DNA of 64,000 bases from 13-2-20CM-66-19 sp963760225 (GCA_963760225.1 CAVXCD010000001.1:124001-188000); one strand, 5' to 3'; counted from the first letter of the stretch, positions 1-8,645 are shown. Numbers and translations: made by a program. The notes: a model not told the origin generated them from the letters alone.

Positions 1-291
1 GAGGTGCCGGCACAGCTCGCGGCAGCGCTCGAACTGCAGCGACAGATCGGCCGGCGCACGCTCGCGATTGGCCTTGTACGGCGGGTAGATGCGGTTGCGG
101 TAGGAGCTGGCGCGGCGCTGATCGAAGGCGACCGCCATGTAGCTCGGGCGGACCCGCTCGATGAGATCCCCGAGAAAGCGCGCAAAGCCGAACACGGCGT
201 GCACCGGGTTGCCGTCGCAGTCGCGCATGTCCGGAAGCACGGAGTGATAGGAACGAAAGACGTAGACCGAAGCGTCGACCAGGAATATCAA
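1..291 (-). CDS. 5'-3' exonuclease (partial, C-terminus beyond window)
   Basis: Only the first 97 codons are present; the gene runs off the left edge. The N-terminus has the acidic LVDASVYVFRSYHS segment and the block VAFDQRRASSYRNRIYPPYK followed by ANR, matching the metal-binding and DNA-contacting motifs of the resolvase-like 5'-3' exonuclease domain shared by PolA N-termini and stand-alone Xni-type nucleases. The family removes RNA primers or cleaves flaps. I place the start at TTG (289-291): an in-frame stop lies 39 bases upstream, there is no in-frame ATG or GTG in between, and an AGG sits about 8 bases before the TTG. Whether it is stand-alone or the start of polA cannot be told from this fragment. 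Confidence 0.82.
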   Translation of the reverse strand, partial: MIFLVDASVYVFRSYHSVLPDMRDCDGNPVHAVFGFARFLGDLIERVRPSYMAVAFDQRRASSYRNRIYPPYKANRERAPADLSLQFERCRELCRHL

Positions 292-363
292 GGCGCGGCC
301 TGCTGACGTGAGGGCGGCGCCACCTTAACAGCCGCGCACCGCTTACGTCACGCGCGCCGCGCG

Positions 364-1080
364 TCAGGACAGGTACGCGCGGATGCGGTCGTGCAGCGGG
401 CTCGAGCGCGGGAAATGCGCCACCAGGTATTCCATCTGGTCGGCGAGCACGCGCCGGCCCTTGAGGAAGATGTATTCCGCGTAGGTGGGCGTGAACGGCA
501 CGGCGATCAGCTGCATCTTCGCCTGCTCGGGCGTGCGCGAGGCCTTCTGGTTGTTGCAGCGGCGGCACGCGGCCACCACGTTGGTCCACAGGTCCGCGCC
601 GCCCTGGCTGAAGGGGCGGATGTGGTCGCGCGACAGCTCGCGCGCGGCGAAGCGCTGCGCACAGTACAGGCACAGGTAGGCGTCACGCCGGAACAGCGTC
701 TGGTTGTTGAGCGGCGGCACGTAGTCGTGGCGCGTGTTGCCGGGATTGCCGGTGTGCCCGACGGTGGCGACGATTGAGTTGACCTCGAGCACCGTGCGCC
801 GTCCGCTGCGCGCATTCACTCCGCCATACAACTCATACAGCAGCGAGCCGCACGTGTAAGCGACCTGCTCCTGGTGGTACAGTCGCGCCGCCTCCTTGTA
901 GTCGATCCACTCGAGCGGCATGCCGGCGATGTCGGTGCGCAGCACCAGCTGCGACAGGCCGCGCGTCCCCGCTGCGGCGACGATGCGCAGATCGTCCGGG
1001 AGCCCGTGGTCGGCCTGCTCGAGATCTATCCCTAGCATGATCCCTGTAAGATACGGCAGATTTATGCAAGAATTCAACAT
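364..1080 (-). CDS. HNH endonuclease family protein
   Basis: A 238-residue protein with a C-terminal HNH nuclease fold. C137-L-Y-C140 and C172-R-R-C175 form a zinc knuckle around the RDHIRP motif (D152, H153) and the N-V-V-x-A-C-R-R-C-N helix. The N-terminal half (PLEWIDYKEAARLY onward) is the conserved extension of a common proteobacterial HNH family of unknown target, and the protein ends with the family's AEYIFLKGRRVLADQMEYL region. ATG at 1080 gives the longest product. The internal ATG at 1038, with AGGGA close upstream, is a credible alternative because the first 14 residues look unlike the rest. No restriction or phage genes are nearby, so the biological role is unknown. Confidence 0.85.
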   Translation of the reverse strand: MLNSCINLPYLTGIMLGIDLEQADHGLPDDLRIVAAAGTRGLSQLVLRTDIAGMPLEWIDYKEAARLYHQEQVAYTCGSLLYELYGGVNARSGRRTVLEVNSIVATVGHTGNPGNTRHDYVPPLNNQTLFRRDAYLCLYCAQRFAARELSRDHIRPFSQGGADLWTNVVAACRRCNNQKASRTPEQAKMQLIAVPFTPTYAEYIFLKGRRVLADQMEYLVAHFPRSSPLHDRIRAYLS

Positions 1081-1155
1081 CGCAAAACTCTAATTCAATT
1101 GGGCATTTTCCACGTGAGTGGCCGTTTGCGCCACGGCGGCGGACGAGGTGCGTGA

Positions 1156-2286
1156 ATGTCAGTAACGATTGGCGCGCTTCGCGAGAGCGCGCCGCAGGAG
1201 AGGCGTGTCAGCCTCGTCCCCGAGGTCGCCGACAAGCTGGTCAAGGACGGCGCGCGCGTGCTGCTCGAGCGCGGCGCCGGCGAGCGGGCCGGATTTCCCG
1301 ACTCGCTCTATAAGACGGTCGCCTTCGCCGACAGTGCCGCGCAGCTGCTGCAGACGGCCGACGTGCTGCTCACCGTGCAGCCGCTGGACGTCGGGCAGAT
1401 CAGCCAGCTGAAGGGCGACGCGGTGGTGGTCGGCTTCATGCAGGCGCACGCCCGCCACGCGGAGGTGCTGGCGCTGAAGACCCGCGGCATCACCAGCTTT
1501 GCGATGGAGCTGGTGCCGCGCATCTCGCGCGCCCAGTCGATGGACGCCCTGTCCTCGCAGGCGGCGATCGCCGGCTACAAGGCGGTGCTGATCGCGGCGA
1601 ACCAGCTGCAGAAGTTCCTGCCGATGCTCACCACCGCGGCGGGCACCATCCGCCCGGCGCAGGTGCTCATCATCGGCGCGGGCGTCGCCGGACTGCAGGC
1701 GATCGCCACCGCGAGGCGCCTCGGGGCGGTGGTGGAGGCCTACGACGTGCGCAGCGCCACCCGCGAGCAGGTCAAGTCGCTCGGCGCGAAGTTCGTCGAG
1801 ACCGGCGTGAGCGCGGAAGGCAGCGGCGGCTACGCACGCGAGCTCACCGCGGAGGAGAAGGCCAAGCAGCAGGAGGTGCTCGACTCGCGCATCGCCGCCG
1901 CCGATGCGGTGGTCACCACCGCCTCGGTGCCGGGACGGCCGGCGCCGAAGATCATCACGCGCGCGGTCGTCGAGCGCATGCGGCCCGGCTCGGTGGTCGT
2001 GGATATCGCCGCCGAGCAGGGCGGCAACTGCGAGCTCACCCGTGCCGGCGAGACCGTGGTGCACCAGGGGGTCAACATCGTCGGTGCGGTGAATCTGCCG
2101 GCGGCGCTCGCCTACAACGCGAGCGAGATGTACGCGCGCAACCTCTACAATTTCGTCAAGCCCGCGCTCGTCAAGGGCGAGCTGAGCATCGACTGGAATG
2201 ACGAGGTGTTCGCGCAGTCCTGCCTGACGCGCGGCGGGGAGATCAAACACGAGCCGACGCTGAAGGCGCTGGAGGGTTCGACATGA
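1156..2286 (+). CDS. pntAA: NAD(P) transhydrogenase subunit alpha part 1
   Basis: This is the soluble NAD(H)-binding domain I of the membrane transhydrogenase that couples proton import to reduction of NADP+ by NADH. The 376-residue length fits the split-alpha form (PntAA) rather than fused PntA of enterobacteria. A Rossmann motif IGAGVAGLQAIATARRLGA lies near residues 172-192, followed by VVEAYDVRS. The N-terminus ESAPQERRVSLVPEVADKL is the alanine dehydrogenase/PNT N-terminal signature. Its TGA overlaps the ATG of pntAB (ATGA), so the three pnt genes are translationally coupled. Confidence 0.97.
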   Translation: MSVTIGALRESAPQERRVSLVPEVADKLVKDGARVLLERGAGERAGFPDSLYKTVAFADSAAQLLQTADVLLTVQPLDVGQISQLKGDAVVVGFMQAHARHAEVLALKTRGITSFAMELVPRISRAQSMDALSSQAAIAGYKAVLIAANQLQKFLPMLTTAAGTIRPAQVLIIGAGVAGLQAIATARRLGAVVEAYDVRSATREQVKSLGAKFVETGVSAEGSGGYARELTAEEKAKQQEVLDSRIAAADAVVTTASVPGRPAPKIITRAVVERMRPGSVVVDIAAEQGGNCELTRAGETVVHQGVNIVGAVNLPAALAYNASEMYARNLYNFVKPALVKGELSIDWNDEVFAQSCLTRGGEIKHEPTLKALEGST

Positions 2287-2591
2287 CCGGCATCGTGGCG
2301 CTCTACATCTTCATGCTGGCCGCCTTCACCGGCTACGAGGTGATCTCGCGCGTGCCGGTGATCCTGCACACCCCGCTCATGTCGGGCTCGAACTTCGTGC
2401 ACGGCATCGTGCTGGTCGGCGCGATGGTGGCGCTCGGCGGCGCGCACACCACGCTCGAGAAGACCATCGGCTTCATCGGCGTGCTGCTGGCTGCCGGCAA
2501 CGCGGTCGGCGGCTACGTCGTGACCGAGCGCATGCTGGAGATGTTCAAGGCGAGCGGCGCGCGCGCCGGCGCCGCCAAGAGGACGCACTGA
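2283..2591 (+). CDS. pntAB: NAD(P) transhydrogenase subunit alpha part 2
   Basis: A 102-residue membrane subunit that supplies the first helices of the proton channel (domain II). Three hydrophobic segments are visible: IVALYIFMLAAFTGYEVI, FVHGIVLVGAMVALGGA and TIGFIGVLLAAGNAVGGYVV. Its start overlaps pntAA by 4 bases and its stop shares one base with the pntB start (TGATG), the usual arrangement of split transhydrogenases. Confidence 0.96.
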   Translation: MTGIVALYIFMLAAFTGYEVISRVPVILHTPLMSGSNFVHGIVLVGAMVALGGAHTTLEKTIGFIGVLLAAGNAVGGYVVTERMLEMFKASGARAGAAKRTH

Positions 2592-3976
2592 TGCCGGACT
2601 GGGTGTCGGCGGATCTGGCGATCCAGGCGAGCTACCTGGTTACCGCGTTCCTGTTCATCGTGGGCCTGAAGCGCATGAGCTCGCCGGTCACCGCGCGCAG
2701 CGGCATCCTCTGGGCCGGCGCCGGCATGGCGGTGGCGACGCTCATCACCTTCCTCTACCCGGGGATGTCCAACTACGGCCTGATCCTGCCGGCGATGCTG
2801 GTGGGTGCGGCGCTCGCCTGGTGGAGCGGCCGGCGCGTCGCCATGACCAACATGCCGCAGATGATCGCGCTCTACAACGGCATGGGCGGCGGGGCGGCGG
2901 CGGCGATCGCCGCGGTCGAGCTGTATCGCGGTGAGAGCGTCGGCTACGCCAGCAGCACGCTGGCGGTGGCCGGCGGCATCATCGGCGCGATCTCCTTCAG
3001 CGGCAGCGCCATCGCCTTCGGCAAGCTGCAGGGGCTCATCACCCGCAGCGTGCGCTTCAGCGGCCAGCAGTTCCTCAACCTGCTGCTGCTGGTCGCAGCG
3101 CTCGGGCTCGGCGCGCTCGTGGCCACGCAGGTGAACGGCACCTTCGCCGTGGTGACCGGATTGTTCGCGCTGGCGCTGCTGCTCGGGATCACCATGACGC
3201 TGCCGATCGGCGGCGCCGATATGCCGGTGGTGATCTCGCTCTACAACGCACTCACCGGGCTGGCGGTGGCCTTCGAGGGCTTCGTGCTCAACAACGCCGC
3301 GATGATCATCGCCGGCACCGTGGTCGGCTCGGCCGGCACGCTGCTGACACAGCTCATGGCGAAGGCGATGAATCGCTCGCTCGGCAACGTGCTGTTCTCC
3401 GGCTTCGGCGATACCGGCGCCGCGGCCACCGGGACGGTGACCGGCAGCTTGAAGCCGATCGAGGCGAGCGATGCCGGCGTGATGATGGCGTTCGCCAGCA
3501 AGGTGATCGTCGTGCCCGGCTACGGCATGGCGGTCGCGCAGGCGCAGCACAAGGTCTGGGAGCTGGTCCAGCTGCTCATCGACCGCGGCGTCAGCGTGCG
3601 TTTCGCCATCCACCCGGTGGCCGGGCGCATGCCCGGGCACATGAACGTGCTGCTGGCGGAAGCGGGCGTGCCCTACGATCTGATCGCCGATCTCGACGAG
3701 ATCAACGCCGAGTTCGACACCGCGGACGTGGCGCTCGTCATCGGCGCCAACGACGTGGTCAACCCGGTGGCGCGTACCGACAAGTCGAGCCCGATCTACG
3801 GCATGCCGATCCTCAACGCCGACAAGGCGAAGAACGTCATCGTCATCAAGCGCGGTCAGGGCGCCGGATTCTCCGGCATCGAGAACGCACTGTTCTACCT
3901 GGACAACACGCGCATGCTGTACGGCGATGCCCAGAAGGCGGTCGCCGAGCTGATCCAGGCGATCAAGGCGGTTTAG
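2591..3976 (+). CDS. pntB: NAD(P) transhydrogenase subunit beta
   Basis: 461 residues, essentially the length of E. coli PntB. The N-terminal 270 residues are mostly membrane helices (rest of domain II). The C-terminal part is the NADP(H)-binding domain III, with VIVVPGYGMAVAQAQHKVWE, FAIHPVAGRMPGHMNVLLAE and VIGANDVVNPVA, which are the hallmark NADPH-binding loops. With pntAA and pntAB it forms the complete enzyme and would supply NADPH, for example to the glutathione reductase encoded near 40-41 kb. Confidence 0.98.
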   Translation: MPDWVSADLAIQASYLVTAFLFIVGLKRMSSPVTARSGILWAGAGMAVATLITFLYPGMSNYGLILPAMLVGAALAWWSGRRVAMTNMPQMIALYNGMGGGAAAAIAAVELYRGESVGYASSTLAVAGGIIGAISFSGSAIAFGKLQGLITRSVRFSGQQFLNLLLLVAALGLGALVATQVNGTFAVVTGLFALALLLGITMTLPIGGADMPVVISLYNALTGLAVAFEGFVLNNAAMIIAGTVVGSAGTLLTQLMAKAMNRSLGNVLFSGFGDTGAAATGTVTGSLKPIEASDAGVMMAFASKVIVVPGYGMAVAQAQHKVWELVQLLIDRGVSVRFAIHPVAGRMPGHMNVLLAEAGVPYDLIADLDEINAEFDTADVALVIGANDVVNPVARTDKSSPIYGMPILNADKAKNVIVIKRGQGAGFSGIENALFYLDNTRMLYGDAQKAVAELIQAIKAV

Positions 3977-3987
3977 CTGCGCGCGCG

Positions 3988-5784
3988 GTGAGCAACATGT
4001 ATCGCCGCAGTCTGCTGAAGAGCCTCGCCGCGCTGGCGCTGCTGCCGCGGGTGCTGCACGCCGCAACGGTCGGCGCCAGCGGGCTGCGGCGCGTGCGCCC
4101 GTCGGACCCCGACTGGCCGGACGAGGCAGCCTGGCGCTCGCTGCGCGAGGCGGTCGGCGGCAACCTGCTCGCGGTGCAGCCGCTGCTCAGCGCGTGCGCA
4201 GCCGGGGCTGACAGCGCGGCCTGCCGCGAGCTGCTCGCCAACCTGCGCAATCCCTTCTACCTCGGCGACCAACCGGCGGGTACCGAGGTGTCCGGCTGGC
4301 TCGACGCCTGGACGCCGGCCGCGAGCGTCTATGCGGTCAGGGCGCGCGACAGCGCCGATGTCGTCGCGGCGGTGAACTTCGCGCGCGAGCACCGGCTGCG
4401 ACTCGTGGTCAAGGGCGGCGGCCACAGTTACCAGGGCACTTCCAACGCAGCCGATTCGCTCTTGGTGTGGACGCGCGCACTGAATGAGGTAACGCTGCAC
4501 GAGGCGTTCGTGCCGCAGGGCTGCGGCGGCCGGATGGCCCCGGTGCCGGCGGTGTCGACCGGCTCGGGCGCGATGTGGATCGATCTCTACAATGCCGTCA
4601 CCACGCAGGCCGGCCGCTACGTGCAGGGCGGAGGCTGCACCAGTGTCGGGGTCGCGGGCCTGGTGCAGAGCGGCGGCTTCGGCAGCTTTTCCAAGGCCTT
4701 CGGTACCGCCGCGGCAGGGCTGCTCGAGGCGGAGGTGGTGACCGCGGACGGTCGCGCGCTCGTCGTCAACAGCTGCTCGCATTCGGATCTCTTCTGGGCG
4801 CTCAAGGGCGGCGGCGGCGGCAGTTGGGGCGTCGTCACGCGCCTCACGCTGCGCACCCACGAGCTGCCGCAGTTCTTCGGCGCCGCGTGGGGCACGATCA
4901 GGGCGCGCTCGGACCAGGCCTTCGTCAAGCTGCTGGCGCATTTCTTCGAGTTCTATGTCGCCAGTCTCATGAATCCACACTGGGGCGAGCAGGTCACGAT
5001 CGGCTCGGACAACACGCTGAAGCTTTCAATGGTGTGCCAGGGGCTCGACCGGCAGCAGGCGCCGCAGGCGTGGCGCGCGTTCTTCGAGTGGGTGGCGGCC
5101 TCCCCGGGAGACTTCGAGGTGACCGATGAGCTCGGCGCACGTGCGACCCCGGCGCAGCACTGGTGGGACATCGAGGGCAATCCTTCGATGATTGCCGACA
5201 AGCGCGCCGGGGCAGCGCCCCATCACGGCTGGTGGCAAGGCGACCAGGATCAGGTCGGAGCCTTCCTCCACGCCTATGACTCACTGTGGCTGCCCGCCAC
5301 GCTGCTCGAGGAGCCGCAACGCGCGCGGTTCGTCGCGGCGCTGTTCGCCGGCAGCCGTCACAAGAGCATCGGCCTGCACATCAACAAGGGCCTCGCCGGC
5401 GCACCCGCCAGCGCCATCGCGGCGACGCTCGACACGGCCACCAATCCGCAAGTGACGCGGGCCTTTGCGCTGGCGATCGTCGCCGACGGCGAGCGGCCCG
5501 CATATCCGGGCATGCCGGGTGCCGCCGTCGACCAGGCCGCGGCCCACGCGGATGCACACGCCATCGACGCCGCCACCGCCGAGCTGCGGCGGCTCGTCCC
5601 GCACGCCGGCTCGTACGTGTCCGAGAGCAACTACTTCAACGCCACCTGGCCGCGCGCGTTCTGGGGAGAGCACTACGCGCGGCTGCGTGCCATCAAGGCA
5701 AAATATGACCCGGATGGACTTTTCATCAGCCACCACGGCGTCGGCAGCGAGGACTGGAGCGCCGACGGCTTCAGCCGCGGCTAG
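3988..5784 (+). CDS. Exported FAD-linked oxidoreductase (berberine-bridge type)
   Basis: About 598 residues. The N-terminus YRRSLLKSLAALALLPRVLHA is a signal peptide with a twin-arginine flavour (RRSLLK). A PP-loop FAD domain follows: VVKGGGHSYQGTSN carries His146, the usual 8-alpha-histidyl FAD site, and GGCTSVGVAGLVQSGGFG carries Cys217 where bicovalent family members attach FAD a second time. The C-terminus SNYFNATWPRAFWG with YDPDGLF is the BBE domain. Family enzymes oxidise alcohols, sugars or alkaloids with O2; the substrate here is unknown. It starts 11 bases after pntB, so it may be co-transcribed. GTG 3988 is the longest start; ATG 3997, preceded by GGTGAG, is equally plausible and keeps the whole signal peptide. 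Confidence 0.88.
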   Translation: MSNMYRRSLLKSLAALALLPRVLHAATVGASGLRRVRPSDPDWPDEAAWRSLREAVGGNLLAVQPLLSACAAGADSAACRELLANLRNPFYLGDQPAGTEVSGWLDAWTPAASVYAVRARDSADVVAAVNFAREHRLRLVVKGGGHSYQGTSNAADSLLVWTRALNEVTLHEAFVPQGCGGRMAPVPAVSTGSGAMWIDLYNAVTTQAGRYVQGGGCTSVGVAGLVQSGGFGSFSKAFGTAAAGLLEAEVVTADGRALVVNSCSHSDLFWALKGGGGGSWGVVTRLTLRTHELPQFFGAAWGTIRARSDQAFVKLLAHFFEFYVASLMNPHWGEQVTIGSDNTLKLSMVCQGLDRQQAPQAWRAFFEWVAASPGDFEVTDELGARATPAQHWWDIEGNPSMIADKRAGAAPHHGWWQGDQDQVGAFLHAYDSLWLPATLLEEPQRARFVAALFAGSRHKSIGLHINKGLAGAPASAIAATLDTATNPQVTRAFALAIVADGERPAYPGMPGAAVDQAAAHADAHAIDAATAELRRLVPHAGSYVSESNYFNATWPRAFWGEHYARLRAIKAKYDPDGLFISHHGVGSEDWSADGFSRG

Positions 5785-5791
5785 CAGCACC

Positions 5792-6754
5792 ATGTCGCAA
5801 CATCGCGCAACGGTCCCCGCGTCGCGGCTGTGCGCCGCGCTTGTCCTGGTCGCCGCCGCTGCGCTGCCCGTCGCAGGCGCGGCGCCTGCAGCACCGGCGA
5901 CCGGCGAGCCGGCGAACAGCGCCCCGACGGCGGCCGCGGTGCTCGCGGCCTCCTCGCCCGCGGACTGGCGGCCGCTCGATGCGCAGCACACCCTCTACCT
6001 CGAACTGCCCGCGGGCCGCGTGGTGATCGAGCTCGCACCGGGGTTCGCCCCGAACCACGTGGCGAACGTCGAGGCGCTCACGCGCGCGAAGTTCTTCGAC
6101 GGGCTCTCGGTGGTGCGCGTGCAGGACAACTACGTGGTGCAGTGGGGCGATGCCGACGCCAGGAAGCCACTCGGTGCGGGCCGGCGCACGCTGGCGGCGG
6201 AGTTCGAGCGGCCGCTGCGCGGGCTCGCCGTCACGCGGCTGCCCGACCCGGATACCTATGCACCGCAGGTGGGATTTGTGGACGGCTTCCCGGTTGCGGT
6301 CGATGCGGGACTCGGGCGCGCATGGCTGGTGCACTGCTACGGCATGGTGGGCGCGGGACGCGACACCGACGTCGACAGCGGCGGCGGGGCCGAGCTGTAC
6401 GCCGTCATCGGCCAGGCGCCGCGGCACCTCGATCGCAACGTCACGCTGCTCGGCCGGGTGGTGGCAGGCATGCAGCTGCTGGCGGCACTGCCGCGCGGCA
6501 GCGGTCCGCTCGGGCGCTACGAGCACGCGGAGCAGCGCGTGCCGATCCGCGCGATGAGCGTGGCGGCGGATGTCCCTGCGGCACAGCGCACCGAGCTCGA
6601 AGAGCTGCGCACCGACACGCCTGCTTTCCTCGCCTACATCGACGCGCGCCGCAGCCGCCACGAGGACTGGTTCAAGGTGCCGGCCGGGCGCGTGGACGTG
6701 TGCAACGTGCCGATCCCGGTGCGGCCGCGCAGCGCGGCGGCAGCAGCGCCTTAG
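5792..6754 (+). CDS. Periplasmic peptidyl-prolyl cis-trans isomerase, cyclophilin type
   Basis: 320 residues with a clear signal peptide (RLCAALVLVAAAALPVAGAA) and a cyclophilin-like core starting near residue 65 (LYLELPAGRVVIELAPGFAP, then NHVANVEALTRAKFFDGLSVVRV). The core aligns with the bacterial cyclophilin FYDGTxFHRV-xxxxQGGD region, but here it reads FFDGLSVVRVQDNYVVQWGD: the Arg is kept and the Phe-His pair is lost. It is longer than PpiA because of an insertion after WGD and a C-terminal extension. It would assist folding of exported proteins, and it starts 7 bases after the upstream exported oxidase. Confidence 0.85.
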   Translation: MSQHRATVPASRLCAALVLVAAAALPVAGAAPAAPATGEPANSAPTAAAVLAASSPADWRPLDAQHTLYLELPAGRVVIELAPGFAPNHVANVEALTRAKFFDGLSVVRVQDNYVVQWGDADARKPLGAGRRTLAAEFERPLRGLAVTRLPDPDTYAPQVGFVDGFPVAVDAGLGRAWLVHCYGMVGAGRDTDVDSGGGAELYAVIGQAPRHLDRNVTLLGRVVAGMQLLAALPRGSGPLGRYEHAEQRVPIRAMSVAADVPAAQRTELEELRTDTPAFLAYIDARRSRHEDWFKVPAGRVDVCNVPIPVRPRSAAAAAP

Positions 6755-6756
6755 GA

Positions 6757-7317
6757 TCAGTGGTGCGGAGGATGCGGCCCCGGATGCGGGGCCGCGCCGC
6801 GCTGCAGCTGCCTCTGCCGCTGCTCGCGCGCGTGCTGGATCATCTGCTGGCGCTGCGCGGGGCTGGCGTTACGCCATTGCTCGCGCAGCATCTGCCGCCG
6901 CGCGGGCGGCAACTGCTGAAAACGGTGGAAGTTGTCGCGCACCCGAGCCTGCTCGGCCGGCGGCAGCGCCTGGAATCTCTGCCAGCGCTGGCGCAGCGCG
7001 TTGCGCTGCTCCGGCGGCAATGTTTGCCAGTGCTGGAAACGCTGCCGGGCCTGGTCGCGCTCGCCGGGTGACATCGACAGCCAGCGCTCGCTGCCGTGCG
7101 CGAGCGCCTGCTGCCGCGCCGGCGGGAGCGTGCTCCACTGGCTGCCGAAGTGTGACAACAGTCGTTGCTGGTCGGGAGACAGGTTCGACCAGGCGACCGG
7201 CGCCGGCGGACTGGCGGCGGGCATCGCCGGCGGCGCCGTCTGCTGCGCGAAAGACGGCGCGGCAGCGCCCACCGCCAGCAGCAGCGCGAACAGCAGCGAG
7301 GCGCGGCGCTTAGTCAT
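6757..7317 (-). CDS. DUF3106 domain-containing exported protein
   Basis: 186 residues with a signal peptide (ASLLFALLLAVGAAAPSFAQ). The remainder is a series of roughly 20-residue helical units of the form LPPxxRQxLxxxWQRFQ, for example LPPARQQALAHGSERWLSMS, LPPEQRNALRQRWQRFQALP and LPPARRQMLREQWRNASP, ending in a His/Pro-rich tail. This is the DUF3106 pattern, whose function is not established. It is the last gene of a sigma/anti-sigma operon, so it may be a periplasmic output or sensor of that module. Its end lies 2 bases from the convergent cyclophilin gene. Confidence 0.85.
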   Translation of the reverse strand: MTKRRASLLFALLLAVGAAAPSFAQQTAPPAMPAASPPAPVAWSNLSPDQQRLLSHFGSQWSTLPPARQQALAHGSERWLSMSPGERDQARQRFQHWQTLPPEQRNALRQRWQRFQALPPAEQARVRDNFHRFQQLPPARRQMLREQWRNASPAQRQQMIQHAREQRQRQLQRGAAPHPGPHPPHH

Positions 7318-7335
7318 TATTGTGTCCTCGCAGGA

Positions 7336-7627
7336 TCATCCGGACGCCCCCGGCGGCGGCCGCGGAGGCGAAGCCTGTTGCGGCTGCGACGGCTGCGGCG
7401 GCGGTGCGGGCGGCGGCGCGCCCGGTTGCACCGGCGGTGCGGCCCGCGCCGGGTTCGCCTGCGACAGATAATCGGGATTGACCTCGGAGAGCCGGTCGAC
7501 GCTGCCGAGGAACTCGAGAAAACCCGGGTCCGGATCGTCGGCCTTCGGCGGATCGCCCGCGTGCGCTCACCGCCCCCGCCAGTGCCAGCACGGCGAGCAC
7601 CGCGAGCCTCGTCTGTGCCCTGCGCAT
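7336..7627 (-). CDS. Small exported proline-rich protein (frameshifted as sequenced)
   Basis: The N-terminal frame from ATG 7627 encodes a signal peptide (RLAVLAVLALAGAV). The coherent mature part is in another frame: ADDPDPGFLEFLGSVDRLSE and VNPDYLSQANPARAAPP, followed by a Pro/Gln-rich tail that stops at 7336. Removing one base at about 7567 joins the two as AGAVAHAGDPPKADDPDPGF, which also creates a sensible AHA cleavage site. The span of 292 bases is 97 codons plus one base, as expected for a single insertion. Its start shares a base with the stop of the upstream anti-sigma-like gene. The function is unknown, and the break may be a sequence error. Confidence 0.65.
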
Positions 7628-8022
7628 CAGCCGTCGCTCTCACCACTGGCATCCGTCTGGGCTGTCGCCCACTCGTAAAATGGACCGTCCCAGCCCTCGA
7701 TCAGGTCGAGCGCTTCGCCGTCAGCGAGCAGATCGATGTCCTCCACGGGGGCGCTGCGCCCCTCGAGCGGCAGCTCGCCGGCAGGCTGGCGGTGCCACAG
7801 CACGAAGGCGACCAGCAGCGCCGCCGCCGCCGCGCTCGCCGCCGGCATGAGCGTGAAGCTGCTCAACCAGCGCGGGCGGCGCGTGCCGGCGGCCTCAAGC
7901 GCCGCATGCCGCGCCTGGGTCAGGCGCGAGCGCGTGCGCGCGTCGATGCGCGACACGCTCTCCTCGAGCAGCGCGCGCGCGTTGCGCTCGAACTGCGTCA
8001 CCGTCTCGTTCACCGGGTTCAT
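7627..8022 (-). CDS. Anti-sigma-factor-like single-pass membrane protein
   Basis: 131 residues: a charged cytoplasmic N-terminus (NETVTQFERNARALLEESVS), one membrane helix (SSFTLMPAASAAAAALLVAF, about residues 54-74) and an acidic periplasmic tail (VEDIDLLADGEALDLIEGWD). The ATG overlaps the sigma-factor stop as ATGA, so the two are coupled. Position, size and topology fit an anti-sigma factor or DUF3619-like partner; the family assignment is inference because no zinc-binding anti-sigma motif is present. Confidence 0.7.
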   Translation of the reverse strand: MNPVNETVTQFERNARALLEESVSRIDARTRSRLTQARHAALEAAGTRRPRWLSSFTLMPAASAAAAALLVAFVLWHRQPAGELPLEGRSAPVEDIDLLADGEALDLIEGWDGPFYEWATAQTDASGESDG

Positions 8023-8645
8023 GTGTACAGGTCCCCGAGTTGCGCGCGCAGTGCCTGCACCGCGCGAAAGTAATGTGTCTTCACGCTGCCCTCCGAGCAG
8101 CCCATGGCGGTGGCGGTCTGCGCCACGTCGAGTCCCTCGAGCGTGCGCAGCATGAACGCCTGCTGCTGCCGCCGCGGCAACTCGCCGAGCGCCCGCTCGA
8201 GCGCAACCATCGCCTCGTCGAGCTCGAGCCGCCGCACCGGCTGCGGTTCCGGGCTCGGCGCCTGAGCGATCGGGTCGGGCTCCTCGTCCTCCTCGTCGCC
8301 GCGAAACGGCAACCAGGCGATCACGCGGCCGCGCACCGTTCGCCGGCGCTGCATGTCGCGGATGCGATTCTCGAGAATGCGGTAGAACAGCGGCCGCCAC
8401 TCTTCCGCTGGACGGTCGGCGTAGGCGCGTGCCAGCTGCAGCATCGCATCCTGCACGGCATCGAGCGCATCGTCCTCGTGCCGCAACGCCGCCTGTGCGA
8501 TCTTGAAAGCCTTCAGCTCGACGCCGGCCAGGAACTGGTTCAGCGCACGTGAGCGGGTCTTGGCTTCAGAGTCCGTCAGTTCCACGTCGCCGAGTAATGC
8601 GGCCGGCATGCTATAAGGCGACGCGAGCGTAGCAAACTCAGACAT
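8019..8645 (-). CDS. ECF-like RNA polymerase sigma factor
   Basis: Region 2 is seen in KIAQAALRHEDDALDAVQDA, MLQLARAYADRPAEEWRPLF and YRILENRIRDMQRR. Region 4 is seen in LPRRQQQAFMLRTLEGLDVA and QTATAMGCSEGSVKTHYFRA. An acidic, proline-rich linker separates them. I choose ATG 8645 (MSEFATLAS), which has an AGG just upstream. In-frame ATGs at 8696 and 8609 are alternatives, and the conserved part begins only at LNQFLAGVELKAF, so the N-terminus is uncertain. It heads a four-gene minus-strand operon (sigma, anti-sigma-like, small exported protein, DUF3106) and diverges from priA. Confidence 0.88.
   Translation of the reverse strand: MSEFATLASPYSMPAALLGDVELTDSEAKTRSRALNQFLAGVELKAFKIAQAALRHEDDALDAVQDAMLQLARAYADRPAEEWRPLFYRILENRIRDMQRRRTVRGRVIAWLPFRGDEEDEEPDPIAQAPSPEPQPVRRLELDEAMVALERALGELPRRQQQAFMLRTLEGLDVAQTATAMGCSEGSVKTHYFRAVQALRAQLGDLYT

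Noticed and set aside
364..1080. HNH gene as part of a restriction or anti-phage island
   Set aside because: Its neighbours are a 5'-3' exonuclease and pntAA. No methylase, integrase, toxin or phage gene is nearby, and the family is widespread in chromosomes.
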